DNA of 64,000 bases from Maribacter litopenaei (lineage in GTDB: Bacteria; Bacteroidota; Bacteroidia; Flavobacteriales; Flavobacteriaceae), in contig NZ_CP104205.1 in NCBI RefSeq assembly GCF_025244665.1, positions 1,981,001 to 2,045,000 of the forward strand, read 5' to 3'. Positions within the stretch are counted from its first letter, which is position 1, and every line of letters begins with the position of its first letter. A program made the position numbers and the translations under genes. The notes beneath the pieces are model-generated. The model saw only the letters and a program-made list of their open reading frames with translations. It did not search any database and was not told the DNA's origin. Positions 44,742 to 54,655 of the stretch are shown one piece after another.

Positions 44742-44925
44742 ATATGGCAGGTCTCCTGACTTACATCTTGTTGTGTACCTTCCCGTTCCAAAAGTTATGG
44801 AACAGTGGTCTCGTAGATTACAACAAGTACCGATGACTCGGCTTAGTTTACAGTTGCGGGAACAGTTCCGGAATTTCACCGGATTCCCTTTTAATCAATG
44901 GGCCTCTTAAAATGGCCAATTGAAC
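44742..44925 (-). promoter_or_regulatory. cobalamin riboswitch controlling btuB
   Basis: The minus strand carries the conserved adenosylcobalamin aptamer elements in order: GAATCCGGTGAAATTCCGG, GGAACTGTTCCCGCAACTGT, CGAGTC, CCACTG, GGGAAGG and the B12 box AGTCAGGAGACCTGCC (44747-44762). The closing stem pairs GGCC with GGCC near 44907-44925. It lies about 80 bases upstream of the btuB start. Binding of B12 is expected to switch off btuB. Confidence 0.95.
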
Positions 44926-44957
44926 CAAAATTCAGAACGAAAGTAAGATTAATTTAA

Positions 44958-45071
44958 TTAATCATGCTTTTTCTTACCCATTTTAATTGCCAACCAAATA
45001 AAACCGATAATAAAATGTAGTAACACAATGCCGGCAATGATGTAAATAAGAAGATTTGAATTACCGCGCAT
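44958..45071 (-). CDS. 37-residue single-helix membrane peptide upstream of the riboswitch
   Basis: An ATG at 45071 opens a short frame encoding MRGNSNLLIYIIAGIVLLHF, then IIGFIWLAIKMGKKKHD. One membrane helix is followed by a basic tail, the shape of a real small membrane protein. It sits on the btuB strand just upstream of the riboswitch and may share a transcript with it, or be the last gene of a short unit. No known family comes to mind; coding status is inferred from composition and topology. Confidence 0.5.
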   Translation of the reverse strand: MRGNSNLLIYIIAGIVLLHFIIGFIWLAIKMGKKKHD

Positions 45072-45171
45072 GGATTGAATTTTCTTTAAAGCTAGGTACT
45101 GAATTGTAAATAGAAAGTGACTTTTGTTACCTTGCGGGGATTAAATGATTCTCAAGTCCATCTCAACAGTA

Positions 45172-46317
45172 ATGTCGACAAAAATTAGATTCCTCGTTTT
45201 ATTAGTTTGCCTCGTAAATTGTAAGGATGTTCCTAAATCAAATGGAAGCAATGGTATTGACCGAATCGTTCCTATTCAATATGCAAAGGGCTTTACTGTA
45301 GAAAAGTCGGCTTCTGATATAACGGTAATTAAAATTACATCACCTTGGCCCAATGCCGAAACTGAATATACATACGCTTTGGTTCCCAAAGAAAAACTAC
45401 CAACCATAACGTTGGATAATAATGGATATGATGCCATCATTGGGACTCCGGTTGAAAGCATAGTAGTAACCTCAACCACGCACATTCCTGCACTGGAATC
45501 TTTAGGGGTACTTGATAAACTTATTGGTTTTCCGGATACACAATACATTTCCTCAAAAAGTGCCGGAAGACTCATAGATGAAGGGAAAATAAAAGAATTG
45601 GGCAGCAATGAAACCTTGAATACCGAAATGGTGCTGGCACTTCAGCCGGAATTGGTTATAGGTTTTAGCATTAATGCCCGTAACAAATCCTATGAAAATA
45701 TTCAGCAATCCAATATACCCGTGGTATTCAATGGGGATTGGACTGAAAAAAGCCCGCTTGGGAAGGCGGAATGGATTAAGTTTTTCGCTCCATTTTTTCA
45801 TAAGGAAACCGTGGCCGAACAAATTTTTACAAAGATTGTAAACGACTACACTGAGGCTGTGGAAATTGCGAAAAAAGCCGAAACTACCCCAACCGTTATA
45901 AGTGGCGCCATGTATAAGGATGTGTGGTATCTACCCGGTGGTGAAAGTTGGGCCGCCCAGTTCATCGAGGACGCAAATGCAAACTATTTATGGTCAAACA
46001 CCTTAGAAACTGGCAGTCTTTCCCTAAGCTGGGAAAGTGTCCTGGAAAAGGGACAAAATGCCGATTTTTGGATTGCTCCGGCCCAATTTACCAGTTATCG
46101 GGAGTTAGAAAAGGCAAGTGGCCATTATATGCAATTCAACGCATTTAAAAACAGGAAAGTGTATACGTTTTCAAAAGCCAAGGGTGAAACAGGAGGGCTG
46201 CTCTATTATGAGTTGGCACCCCAAAGACCTGACCTAGTGCTTAAAGACATTATCCATATATTTCATCCAAATTTATTAGAGGAACACAAACCCTTTTTCT
46301 TTACCCCATTGGAATAA
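45172..46317 (+). CDS. btuF: ABC transporter substrate-binding lipoprotein, BtuF-like
   Basis: A cobalamin or metallophore-binding protein of about 380 residues. The start MSTKIRFLVLLVCLVNC at 45172 gives a lipobox LVNC; an ATG at 45145 would place nine extra residues before it. The fold signature of the BtuF/FhuD group is present: RIVPIQYAKGFTVEKS, VESIVVTSTTHIPALESLGVLDKLIGF, ALQPELVIGF, and NAFKNRKVYTF. It is first of a btuF-btuC-btuD operon divergent from btuB, so B12 is the likely cargo. Confidence 0.85.
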   Translation: MSTKIRFLVLLVCLVNCKDVPKSNGSNGIDRIVPIQYAKGFTVEKSASDITVIKITSPWPNAETEYTYALVPKEKLPTITLDNNGYDAIIGTPVESIVVTSTTHIPALESLGVLDKLIGFPDTQYISSKSAGRLIDEGKIKELGSNETLNTEMVLALQPELVIGFSINARNKSYENIQQSNIPVVFNGDWTEKSPLGKAEWIKFFAPFFHKETVAEQIFTKIVNDYTEAVEIAKKAETTPTVISGAMYKDVWYLPGGESWAAQFIEDANANYLWSNTLETGSLSLSWESVLEKGQNADFWIAPAQFTSYRELEKASGHYMQFNAFKNRKVYTFSKAKGETGGLLYYELAPQRPDLVLKDIIHIFHPNLLEEHKPFFFTPLE

Positions 46318-46318
46318 T

Positions 46319-47353
46319 TTGAGAACCACTCATACCCCATATCAACTATATTTTACGCTCTTGACAATTCTGTTGTTTTTGTGCTTTATGGTAAACATAA
46401 GTTTTGGTTCGGTCAGTATTTCTTTTTTGGATACTCTTAAAGCTTTATTTGGCTCGGAACTAACAAATCAGTCCTGGGAATATATAATTTGGAATTATAG
46501 GGTTCCAAAGGCAATCACGGCCATTTTGGCTGGAGCTGGGTTGGCCCTAAGTGGTTTATTGATGCAAACCCTCTTTCGAAACCCATTGGCTGGGCCTTTT
46601 GTCCTTGGCATCAGTTCTGGAGCAAGTTTGGGAGCTGCTATTCTTATCATGGGCTTTTCCCTTTTTACGGGCCTATTGACCTCATCACTAATAAATGACG
46701 TTTCCATTGCCATTGCTTCTAGCATAGGGAGTTTTGTGGTGTTGTTCCTGGTCATTGGTATAGCGAGCAGAATTAAGGATACCATGGCCCTGTTGATTAT
46801 TGGGTTAATGTTCGGCAGCATCACCGCAGCTATAGTAAGTGTGCTTTCCTATTTTACGAATGCAGAAAGTTTGCAGCAGTATGTGTATTGGACCTTTGGA
46901 AGTGTGGGAGGTCTTACGTGGACACAATTAATAATCTTAAGTTCCATGATTTTATTAGGCATCCTTTTGAGCGTCCTTGCCATTAAATCATTAAATGGAT
47001 ATTTACTGGGTGAAAATTATGCACGAAGTTTAGGGGTGAATCTCAAAAAATCACGCTTTATCATTATTATTTCTACCGGAATATTGGCCGGAAGTATTAC
47101 CGCTTTCACAGGACCTATTGCCTTTATTGGATTGGCCGTGCCTCATTTAACCCGGCAAATTTTCAATACCACCAATCATAAAATATTGGTTCCAGCGGTA
47201 CTTATATTTGGGAGTTGTATTTTATTGCTCTGTGATTTAGTTGCTCAACTACCTGGTCAAGCAACGGTTTTGCCCATAAATGCCATCACAAGTATCATTG
47301 GCGCACCAGTAGTCATTTGGCTTTTGATGCGAAAAAGAAAAATGATCTTTTAA
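46319..47353 (+). CDS. btuC: FecCD/BtuC-type ABC transporter permease
   Basis: A 344-residue permease with about ten membrane helices. Signature segments are PKAITAILAGAGLALSGLLMQTLFRNPLAGPFVLGISSGASLGAA, and near the end FTGPIAFIGLAVPHLTRQIF and LPINAITSIIGAPVVIWLLMRKR (quoted in short parts of the family pattern). Translation appears to start at TTG 46319, one base after the btuF stop, because no suitable ATG precedes the first helix. It forms the channel for the BtuF-like binding protein. Confidence 0.9.
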   Translation: MRTTHTPYQLYFTLLTILLFLCFMVNISFGSVSISFLDTLKALFGSELTNQSWEYIIWNYRVPKAITAILAGAGLALSGLLMQTLFRNPLAGPFVLGISSGASLGAAILIMGFSLFTGLLTSSLINDVSIAIASSIGSFVVLFLVIGIASRIKDTMALLIIGLMFGSITAAIVSVLSYFTNAESLQQYVYWTFGSVGGLTWTQLIILSSMILLGILLSVLAIKSLNGYLLGENYARSLGVNLKKSRFIIIISTGILAGSITAFTGPIAFIGLAVPHLTRQIFNTTNHKILVPAVLIFGSCILLLCDLVAQLPGQATVLPINAITSIIGAPVVIWLLMRKRKMIF

Positions 47354-47393
47354 ACTAGAAGTTATCAAAAATACGAGGGAAGAACATAGCGTT

Positions 47394-48149
47394 TTGGAAG
47401 TCAAAGGTTTAAATATTGGCTATGGCAAAAAGATAGTTTGTCCCAATATCTCCTTTTCAGTAGACAAAGGAGAATGCACGGCTATTGTGGGGATTAACGG
47501 AGTCGGAAAGTCCACTTTGCTACGAACTGTTGGGAATCTACAATCTTCCTTGGGGGGAATCCTTCATATCGATGGCAAATCGGTTCGGGAGATGAAACCC
47601 CATCAGCTAGCCAAAAAAATTAGTTTGGTACTTACGGAACCTGTAGCTTCCAAGAACATGACTGTCCAAGAATTGGTAGCCTTGGGAAGGCAACCCTATA
47701 CCAACTGGATTGGCAGTTTAAGCACGGTAGACAAGAAGAAAATAGTGGATGCCATAGAGGTATTGGAACTAAAGGAGCTAAAGAACTATAAATGTTTTGA
47801 ATTGAGCGATGGACAATTGCAACGGGTGATGGTTGCCCGTGCCTTGGCTCAAGACACCGACATTATTTTGCTTGATGAGCCAACGACACATTTAGACCTT
47901 TTTCATAAGGTTCAAATTTTGAAACTGCTGAAATCGATTGCCCATCAAACAAAAAAAACAATTCTGTTTACCAGCCATGAGATTGAAATGGCCATTCAGA
48001 TTTGTGATAAAATTTTGATACTCGACGGAGTGGAAAATCCTTTTGACGAACCTTGTAAACTCATTGAAAATAAGTCCTTTGAAAGCTTATTCCCTTCTGA
48101 AACTGTTCAATTTGATGGCACTACTGGTACTTTCCGTATTCAGAAGTAA
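47394..48149 (+). CDS. btuD: ABC transporter ATP-binding protein, BtuD-like
   Basis: A 251-residue ATPase: Walker A GINGVGKSTLL, Q-loop VLTEPVAS, signature FELSDGQLQRVMVARALAQ, Walker B ILLDEPTTHLDL and H-loop FTSHEIEMA. The start is a TTG at 47394; no in-frame ATG or GTG lies between the upstream stop and the Walker A region. The signature motif is LSDGQ instead of LSGGQ, a tolerated change. It completes the B12 uptake operon. Confidence 0.9.
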   Translation: MEVKGLNIGYGKKIVCPNISFSVDKGECTAIVGINGVGKSTLLRTVGNLQSSLGGILHIDGKSVREMKPHQLAKKISLVLTEPVASKNMTVQELVALGRQPYTNWIGSLSTVDKKKIVDAIEVLELKELKNYKCFELSDGQLQRVMVARALAQDTDIILLDEPTTHLDLFHKVQILKLLKSIAHQTKKTILFTSHEIEMAIQICDKILILDGVENPFDEPCKLIENKSFESLFPSETVQFDGTTGTFRIQK

Positions 48150-48179
48150 CGTGTATCTTTACTTGAGTATTTAATAAAC

Positions 48180-49531
48180 ATGAACGAGACACTACTATAT
48201 ATCATCATAACCGTACTTTGTTTGGGAATAGGCTTCTTTTTAGGCCATTATATTCAAATCCTAAAGACCAAGTCAAGCCAAAGTAAACTGGAAGAAGAAA
48301 ATCGTCAGTTAGCACTTATACGGACCCAACTGGAAAATAAGAATTTGACCCTTGAAAACGAGCGGGAGGATATTCGTTTAGAGAAGGAGCGATTGGGAAA
48401 TCAAATTGTTAGATATCAGGCAGATTTGGAAAACCTACAGTCGAAAAATTCGGAACAAAAAGAGGAAGTAGAAAAACTTCAGGAAAAATTCACCAAGGAA
48501 TTTGAGAATCTTGCCAATAAAATTTTAGAGGAAAAAAGTCTGAAATTTACGGAACGCAACGAGAAGAACATCAAGAATATACTAAGCCCCCTAAACGAAA
48601 AAATACAACTATTCGAAAAGAAGGTGGAGGAAAGTCAAAAGGAAAACATCAGTATTCATTCTGCACTCAAGGAGCAATTACTGAACCTACAGACCCAAAA
48701 CCTAAAGATCACCCAAGAAGCGGAAAACCTTACCAAGGCCCTTAAGGGAGATAGTAAAATGCAAGGAAACTGGGGCGAGTTGGTCTTGGAACGCGTTCGG
48801 AGAAATCAGGCTTGGAAAAGGACCGTGAGTATAGCGTGCAGCAAAGCTTCACAAGGGAAGATGGTTCTAGGGTGATGCCGGATGTCATCATCAACCTGCC
48901 CGATGGTAAGAAAATGATTGTGGACTCCAAGGTATCCCTTACGGACTATGAGCGTTATATAAATGCCGAAGAAGAATTCCAGGAAAAGTTTCTAAACGAC
49001 CATATCAACTCATTGCGCAGGCACGTTGATCAATTATCCTCTAAAAAATATGAGGACCTGTATGAAATGGAAAGCCCGGATTTTGTACTTATGTTCGTTC
49101 CTATTGAACCAGCTTTTGCCATCGCTATAAACAACGATAATTCTCTATACAACAAAGCTTTTGAGCAAAATATTGTCATTGTTACGCCGTCTACCCTACT
49201 TGCTACGCTACGTACTATAGACAGCATGTGGAACAACGAAAAACAACAACGAAACGCCATAGAAATTGCCAAGCAGGCCGGGGCATTATACGATAAGTTC
49301 GAAGGATTTGTATCTGACTTGACCAAAGTAGGGAAAAAGATGGACGAGGCAAAGACGGAATACAAAGGTGCCATGAATAAATTGTTCGATGGTCGCGGCA
49401 ATATTATCACTAGTATTGAAAAGTTGAAAAAAATGGGTGCCAAGGCCAAAAAATCGCTACCTGAACCCATTCTTAAAAGGGCCAAGGAAGATGATTTTGA
49501 GGAAGAACAGGAACCTAGATTAAATTTATAA
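48180..49531 (+). CDS. rmuC: DNA recombination protein RmuC homologue (one frame break)
   Basis: A 450-residue protein with an N-terminal membrane helix (LLYIIITVLCLGIGFFLGHYI), a long coiled coil (residues about 35-180, rich in Glu, Lys and Leu) and the RmuC nuclease-like domain (QGNWGELVLERVLEKSGL after repair, PDGKKMIVDSKVSLTDYERY, FVPIEPAFAIAI, ATLRTIDSMW). The frame breaks near 48798, where TTCGG replaces TTCTGG. RmuC limits inversions at short repeats in E. coli; its exact activity is unknown. Confidence 0.92.
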
Positions 49532-49534
49532 CCC

Positions 49535-49899
49535 ATGAAAAGAATTCTATTCCTTTTTCTTGGCGGTTGCGCGGTGCTACTGGCCTTGATTTATGCCTTT
49601 ATCTATTATGTGCCCTATAGTGAAGGTGTACGTTACGGGAACTTATTAAAATAAGTAACAAGGGAGTATTGGTCAAAACATGGGAAGGTGAAATAAGCCA
49701 AGGAATTTCGGGAGCTCAGATCTTTTCTTTCTCAGTTTTGGATAAAGATAAGGAGGTAATACAAAAACTACAGGACTACCAAGGGCAATACGTTAAGGTA
49801 AATTACACGGAGCGCTATGCCACCTTTTTTTGGTTGGGAGATACCAAGTATTTTATTACCCAAGTAGAGAAGGAACAATCCCCTCATTTTAGAAATTGA
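49535..49899 (+). CDS. small membrane-anchored protein of unknown function (one probable frame break)
   Basis: The first frame gives a membrane helix (RILFLFLGGCAVLLALIYAFIYYV) and stops at 49652. The second, joined near 49634, continues ELIKISNKGVLVKTWEGEISQG, SFSVLDKDKEVIQKLQ, ending YFITQVEKEQSPHFRN. CGTTACGGGAAC probably stands for a word containing TTCTGGGG, giving GVRSGELIKISNKG and 121 residues. The C-terminal half resembles small flavobacterial proteins often beside a thioesterase gene. Its stop TGA overlaps the next ATG. Confidence 0.72.
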
Positions 49900-50446
49900 T
49901 GCAAGAATTTAAAAGTGTAAAGGATTCCCAGGTTTCCATAACAGAGCTAATGCTTCCCTCCCACTCCAATTTTGGTGGAAAAGTGCATGGTGGCCATATT
50001 TTAAACTTGATGGATCAAATCGCTTTTGCGTGCGCGTCCAAACATTCACAACGATATTGCGTAACAGCTTCCGTTAATCGAGTGGATTTTTTGAATCCTA
50101 TCGATGTTGGGGAATTGGTTACATTAAGGGCTTCCATCAATTATACAGGTAAAACTTCTATGGTAGTGGGAGTTCGTGTGGATTCTGAAAATATCACTAC
50201 AGGAAGAAAAAGACATTGCAACTCATCTTATTTCACGATGGTAGCCAAAGATGAAAATGGTAAAAGTGTTTCTGTACCCGGATTGATAGTTACAGATAAA
50301 CAAGGGGTGAGACGATTCGCCGAAGCAAATATCGAAAATTGGAGGCCAAAGAGCGAGATACAAAATTCGAGTCCTATAAATTTAATCCCGACCAGTATCT
50401 TAAGGAATTAGAAAATGAAAACTGTAAAGTAGATCCGGGTTCTTAG
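49899..50446 (+). CDS. acyl-CoA thioesterase, hotdog fold (one frame break)
   Basis: A 182-residue acyl-CoA hydrolase of the YciA/BACH type. The active-site segment is SHSNFGGKVHGGHILNLMDQIAFACA, followed by VTASVNRVDFLNPIDVGELVTLRA and GKTSMVVGVRV. The start ATG at 49899 overlaps the previous TGA, indicating coupling. A base is lost near 50331 (CCGAA for CCAGAA); repair gives VRRFARSKYRKLEAKERDTKF and a tail ending CKVDPGS. The end overlaps the convergent pgl gene by four bases. Confidence 0.9.
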
Positions 50447-51157
50447 GATATTTCAGAAGCTGCATCTTGATCCAAAAACCATACTAATTCTTTAGACGTT
50501 GGGTTTACCAATGATGCCGGATACTTTTCGCTCCCTGATTCATTTTGGGTAATTATCCGTACTTTTTCAGATTTACCAGCTCCAGTCACCAAAAATGCCA
50601 CCACTTTGGCATTATTAATAACCCTTCCGGTTATGGTTACCCTTCGTTGACCTGATTCTCGGATGTAATGCTACCTCACAATTCGCATCGGAATTCCACA
50701 AATGGATTTCATGTGGAAAAATGGAAGCCGTGTGACCGTCATCTCCCATTCCTAAAATGACCAAATCAAACTGGGGTACCCCTTCTACCATGGGAAGTTT
50801 CTTTTCCAATAAGCTAGCGTAGCTTTTTGCTTCTTTCTCGGGATCTTCCTCACCTTTAACCCTATGAATATTCCTTTGGGGAATATCAATTTTTGATAAT
50901 AAATGAACTACCGTCATCTTATAGTTGCTCTCATCATCTGTAGGTGGTACGCAACGTTCGTCACCCCAATAGAAATGAACTTTTTCCCAATCAATTTCAT
51001 CTTTAAAGGAGGTAGCCAATTCATCAAAAACGATTTTTGGTGTACTTCCTCCGAGAAGAGCAATGTGAACCGTTTTACTTTCGCCAATAAAGTCCGCCAA
51101 ATATTTAGAAAAAGCTATGGCCACTTCCTGCTTATCCTTATATATCTTCAATTCCAT
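50443..51157 (-). CDS. pgl: 6-phosphogluconolactonase (one frame break)
   Basis: The second step of the oxidative pentose-phosphate pathway. The 237-residue protein of the DevB/SOL family shows IALLGGSTPKIVFDEL, HFYWGDERCVPPTDDESNYKM, LVILGMGDDGHTASIFP and, after repair, ALHPESGQRRVTITGRVINN. The frame breaks at 50660 on the + strand (TCTCGG for TCTGG). It starts nine bases after zwf on the same strand. Confidence 0.95.
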
Positions 51158-51166
51158 AAAAAGTGC

Positions 51167-52699
51167 TTAACAAAGTATACAATAGCTCTCATCGTCCGTA
51201 AGTTGCTCTCCAGGATTTCGCCAGTATCCATCCCCCTCTATCAAATCATCAGAGTTTCTATAGTCCCCAAGTACCGGAAGGATAACCATACATACGTACG
51301 TCTTTACCCTTTTGCCAATAGTCCAAAATAGGATCTACAAATTCCCAAGCGGCCTCCACCTCATCAGCCCTTGCATATAGGGTGGCATCGCCTTGCATAG
51401 CATCCAATAAAAGTCGTTCATAGGCCTCCATGACATGTGTCTCCATCAAACTGGAATAGTAAAAGTCCGATTTGCGCGTTCCACCTTAAAACCTTGACCA
51501 GGCACCTTTACACCAAACTTTACCAGTATTCCTTCATCAGGTTGTATTCTGATAATCAATTTGTTATCCTTATTATGAATACCTGATTCTTTAAATATTT
51601 GATGATGTGGCGTTTTAAAGTGGATCACCACCTCTGTTACTTTTGTAGGCATTCTTTTGGCAGTTCTTACGTAAAACGGAACATCCTTCCATCGCCAATT
51701 ATCCACAAAGAACTTAATGGCGGCAAAGGTCTCGGTCGTAGATTCCGGATTCACATCTTCTTCCTGTCTATACCCTTTTATGGTTTTACCCTGAATATCG
51801 GATTCCATATATTGCGCCCTAATCGTATTGTCATGCAAGGTCTTTTCATCGCGCATGACCCTCAAGGATTTTAGTGCCTTTACCTTTTCGTCTCTAATTT
51901 CCTCCTGGCTTATCCCCTATGGGCGGTTCCATTACAATAAGGGAAACTATTTGGAGTAAATGATTCTGGAACATATCTCTTAGGGCACCTGACTTATCGT
52001 AATAGCCACCACGTTTTTCCACGCCCACACTTTCGGCATTGGTAATCTCTATGTGTTTAATATAATTCCTGTTCCATAAAGGTTCAAAAATGCTATTCGC
52101 AAAACGGGTCACCAATACATTTTGTACCGTCTCCTTTCCAAGGTAGTGATCAATTCTATAAATGCGGGACTCTTTAAAATAGTTTTGAATTCCATTGTTC
52201 AAAGCCTTGGCGGTTTCCAAACTGTATCCAAAGGGCTTCTCTACGATCAAGCGCTTCCACCCATTATTCGGGCACTAAGACCTGAATCGGCCAAATTTTT
52301 GGCAATAGTCTCATACAAGGTCGGAGGGGTTGACAGATAGTACATAATGTTTCCCTGTGTTCCTTTTTCCTTATTTAAATCCCCTACTCTTTCTCTTAGC
52401 GATTCATAGTCCACATCATAGGATTTTCCTAGGTCATGATAATAAAAGATATCGGCAAATTTTCGTATTCCCTCTTCATTCTTTTTCTTCAATTTATCCT
52501 TTAAATAGGCACTTTCCAGTACCGTTCTATTTCGAAAATCCTCATCCGTCATATCACTCCTACTAGTTCCCAAAACAACAAAATGCTCGGGCAATTGGCC
52601 CGCCTCAAATAGGTTGTAAAGAGCGGGCACCAACTTTCTTGCGGTTAAATCTCCTGATGCCCCAAAAATGACTAGCATTTGATTCTCTGTTTTCTTCAT
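51167..52699 (-). CDS. zwf: glucose-6-phosphate 1-dehydrogenase (four frame breaks)
   Basis: Zwf oxidises glucose-6-phosphate with NADP, the entry to the oxidative pentose-phosphate pathway. Motifs are [13 protein letters not shown] (NADP site), [13 protein letters not shown] (active-site His), [14 protein letters not shown] and [17 protein letters not shown]. Breaks lie near 52269 (lost base), 51904 (extra base), 51468 (lost base) and 51257-51263 (complex, in a GGACCAGA word). All fall on CCAGA or TCTGG; repair gives [41 protein letters not shown] and GTWGPENSDD. The restored length is 510 residues from the Met at 52699. It heads zwf-pgl and is divergent from gnd. Confidence 0.95.
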
Positions 52700-52836
52700 A
52701 TGTGTCAACCAAAATTTATGTCCCTAAAAGTATCGAAAACTATCGCCAATACCAATGTGTTGAGCTGTCGATATGGGAGAATTGTAGATATTTTCACTTA
52801 CTTTTGAAACTTACGATATTATGGAAAAAGCTTTTT

Positions 52837-54249
52837 ATGAAAATGAAATATGATTTTGGAATGGTTGGGCTTGGTGTTATGGGCCGTAACTTTATACTAA
52901 ATGTAGCGGATAATGGTTTTACCGCAATTGGTAACGACTTGGACGATGAGAAAGTAAACGCCCTAATCGAGGAAGGTGGAGATACCAAAAAGGTCAATGC
53001 TACTACGGACAGTAAAACTTTCTTGGATTCTCTTTCCACCCCAAGAAAAATAATGCTATTGGTACCTGCCGGAAAAATTGTGGACATTGTTATAGAAGGA
53101 CTATTGCCCGACTTGGATGAAGGAGATTTGATTATTGATGGCGGAAACTCTTTTTATACCGATACAGACCGGAGGGAGGCGTATCTTTCCAAAAAAGGAA
53201 TAAATTTCTTTGGGGCAGGCGTTTCAGGGGGTGCGAAAGGAGCACGAAAGGGACCGAGTATCATGCCAGGTGGAAACAGGGAAGCCTATCAACATGTAAA
53301 ACCTATTTTTGAAGCGGTTGCTGCAAAATATCAAGGTGAACCCTGTGTTGCTTATTTAGGACCAAAATCAGCCGGAAACTATGTGAAGATGGTCCATAAC
53401 GGCATAGAATATGGATTGATGCAATTGACATCGGAAATCTATGACGTACTCAAAAAAGGAGCCTCTTACAGCAACGATGAACTTCATAGTACGTTTCACC
53501 AGTGGAACGAGGGAAGATTACAGTCTTTCTTGGTAGAAATAACTTCCGAAATCTTTGAACAAGAGGACGATTTGGGCGATGGGAGATTGGTCGATCAAAT
53601 TCTGGACAAGGCAAAGCAAAAAGGTACTGGTAAATGGATCAGTCAGAATGCGATGGATTTGGGAATTCCTGTTCCCTCCATAGATATTGCGGTAAGCATG
53701 CGGGAAATATCCGCCCTAAAAGAGGAGCGAATATACGCCGATGACTTATATGATCGCCCCGAAGTGGAGCAACTAGACAAGAAAAAAATAGAAAAATTGA
53801 CCGAAGAAGCACTGTATTTCTCCTTCATCATTACATACGCCCAAGGATTACATCAATTGGCAGATGCTTCGAAAGAATATGGATACGAATTGGATATCGC
53901 TGAAATCGCCAAGATTTGGCGTGCAGGGTGCATCATTCGAGCGGGTTTATTGGCAGACATTACCAATGCTTTCAAAGCCGACCCAGCTCTTCCAAACTTA
54001 TTATTATCTCCTACTTTTGTTGAAAAAGTACAGGGCACGGTGGATTCAGCCAGGGAATTGGTCGCTTTTGGTGCCGGAAATGGAATTCCATTACCCGGAC
54101 TTTCCAATTCACTCACCTATTTTGACGCCTATACCTCAAGCAGGTTACCCTTAAACTTAATTCAGGCGCAGCGTGATTATTTTGGTTCACACACCTATGA
54201 GCGATTGGATAGGCAAGGTATTTTCCATACCGAATGGGAAAAGGAGTAA
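52837..54249 (+). CDS. gnd: 6-phosphogluconate dehydrogenase, decarboxylating
   Basis: The third oxidative pentose-phosphate enzyme, giving ribulose-5-phosphate and NADPH. MKMKYDFGMVGLGVMGRNFILN is the NADP-binding start at 52837, chosen over a long non-conserved upstream extension. Later motifs are GVSGGAKGARKGPSIMPGG, GNYVKMVHNGIEYGLMQL (catalytic Lys), KGTGKWISQNAMDLGIPVPSI and the final HTYERLDRQGIFHTEW. A TACTTTTG element at 52799-52806 may be its -7 box. The frame is intact. Confidence 0.96.
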   Translation: MKMKYDFGMVGLGVMGRNFILNVADNGFTAIGNDLDDEKVNALIEEGGDTKKVNATTDSKTFLDSLSTPRKIMLLVPAGKIVDIVIEGLLPDLDEGDLIIDGGNSFYTDTDRREAYLSKKGINFFGAGVSGGAKGARKGPSIMPGGNREAYQHVKPIFEAVAAKYQGEPCVAYLGPKSAGNYVKMVHNGIEYGLMQLTSEIYDVLKKGASYSNDELHSTFHQWNEGRLQSFLVEITSEIFEQEDDLGDGRLVDQILDKAKQKGTGKWISQNAMDLGIPVPSIDIAVSMREISALKEERIYADDLYDRPEVEQLDKKKIEKLTEEALYFSFIITYAQGLHQLADASKEYGYELDIAEIAKIWRAGCIIRAGLLADITNAFKADPALPNLLLSPTFVEKVQGTVDSARELVAFGAGNGIPLPGLSNSLTYFDAYTSSRLPLNLIQAQRDYFGSHTYERLDRQGIFHTEWEKE

Positions 54250-54255
54250 TTCACG

Positions 54256-54606
54256 TTGTCGAATATGCCCTACAGTATCTACGTAGTAGAACTTCATAAA
54301 AAGGTTTTTACTGAACATAGAAAATTCCGTGAAGCCAATCCCCAATTCAATGGAGTACTGGAGTGTTTATATGTGGGAATGACCAGCAAAACGCCCAAAG
54401 AGCGATTTGAACAGCACAAAAAAGGTGTATTGAGCAAAAAAGGTGTAGATATCTCTTCCAGTATCGTCAAGAAGTACGGCCTATATTTAAGGGGTAGCCT
54501 ATATAACCATATAAAACCCTTGGCTACAAGGGATGAGGCGTTAATCATGGAACGTATTCTTGCCTTGGAATTAAGGAGAAAAAAATATGCGGTTTGGTTC
54601 AACTAA
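54256..54606 (+). CDS. GIY-YIG-like small protein
   Basis: A protein of about 113-116 residues (TTG at 54256 or ATG at 54265). YSIYVVEL and CLYVGMTSKTPKERFEQHKKG recall the GIY-YIG nuclease core, with the GIY part degenerate (SIY) and the second part YVG. The catalytic Arg (ERF) is present, and a Glu is found in LIMERILALELRRKKYAVWFN. It could be a nuclease or an inactive relative. It lies six bases after gnd and ends in a bidirectional terminator shared with carB. Confidence 0.65.
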   Translation: MSNMPYSIYVVELHKKVFTEHRKFREANPQFNGVLECLYVGMTSKTPKERFEQHKKGVLSKKGVDISSSIVKKYGLYLRGSLYNHIKPLATRDEALIMERILALELRRKKYAVWFN

Positions 54607-54609
54607 AAC

Positions 54610-54638
54610 AAAAAAGCACCCATTTAGGGTGCTTTTTT
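54610..54638 (+). terminator. bidirectional terminator between the GIY-YIG-like gene and carB
   Basis: AAAAAAGCACCC-ATTTA-GGGTGCTTTTTT is a perfect palindromic stem between convergent genes. Confidence 0.88.
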
Positions 54639-54655
54639 AAATGTTAACTTAAGCT

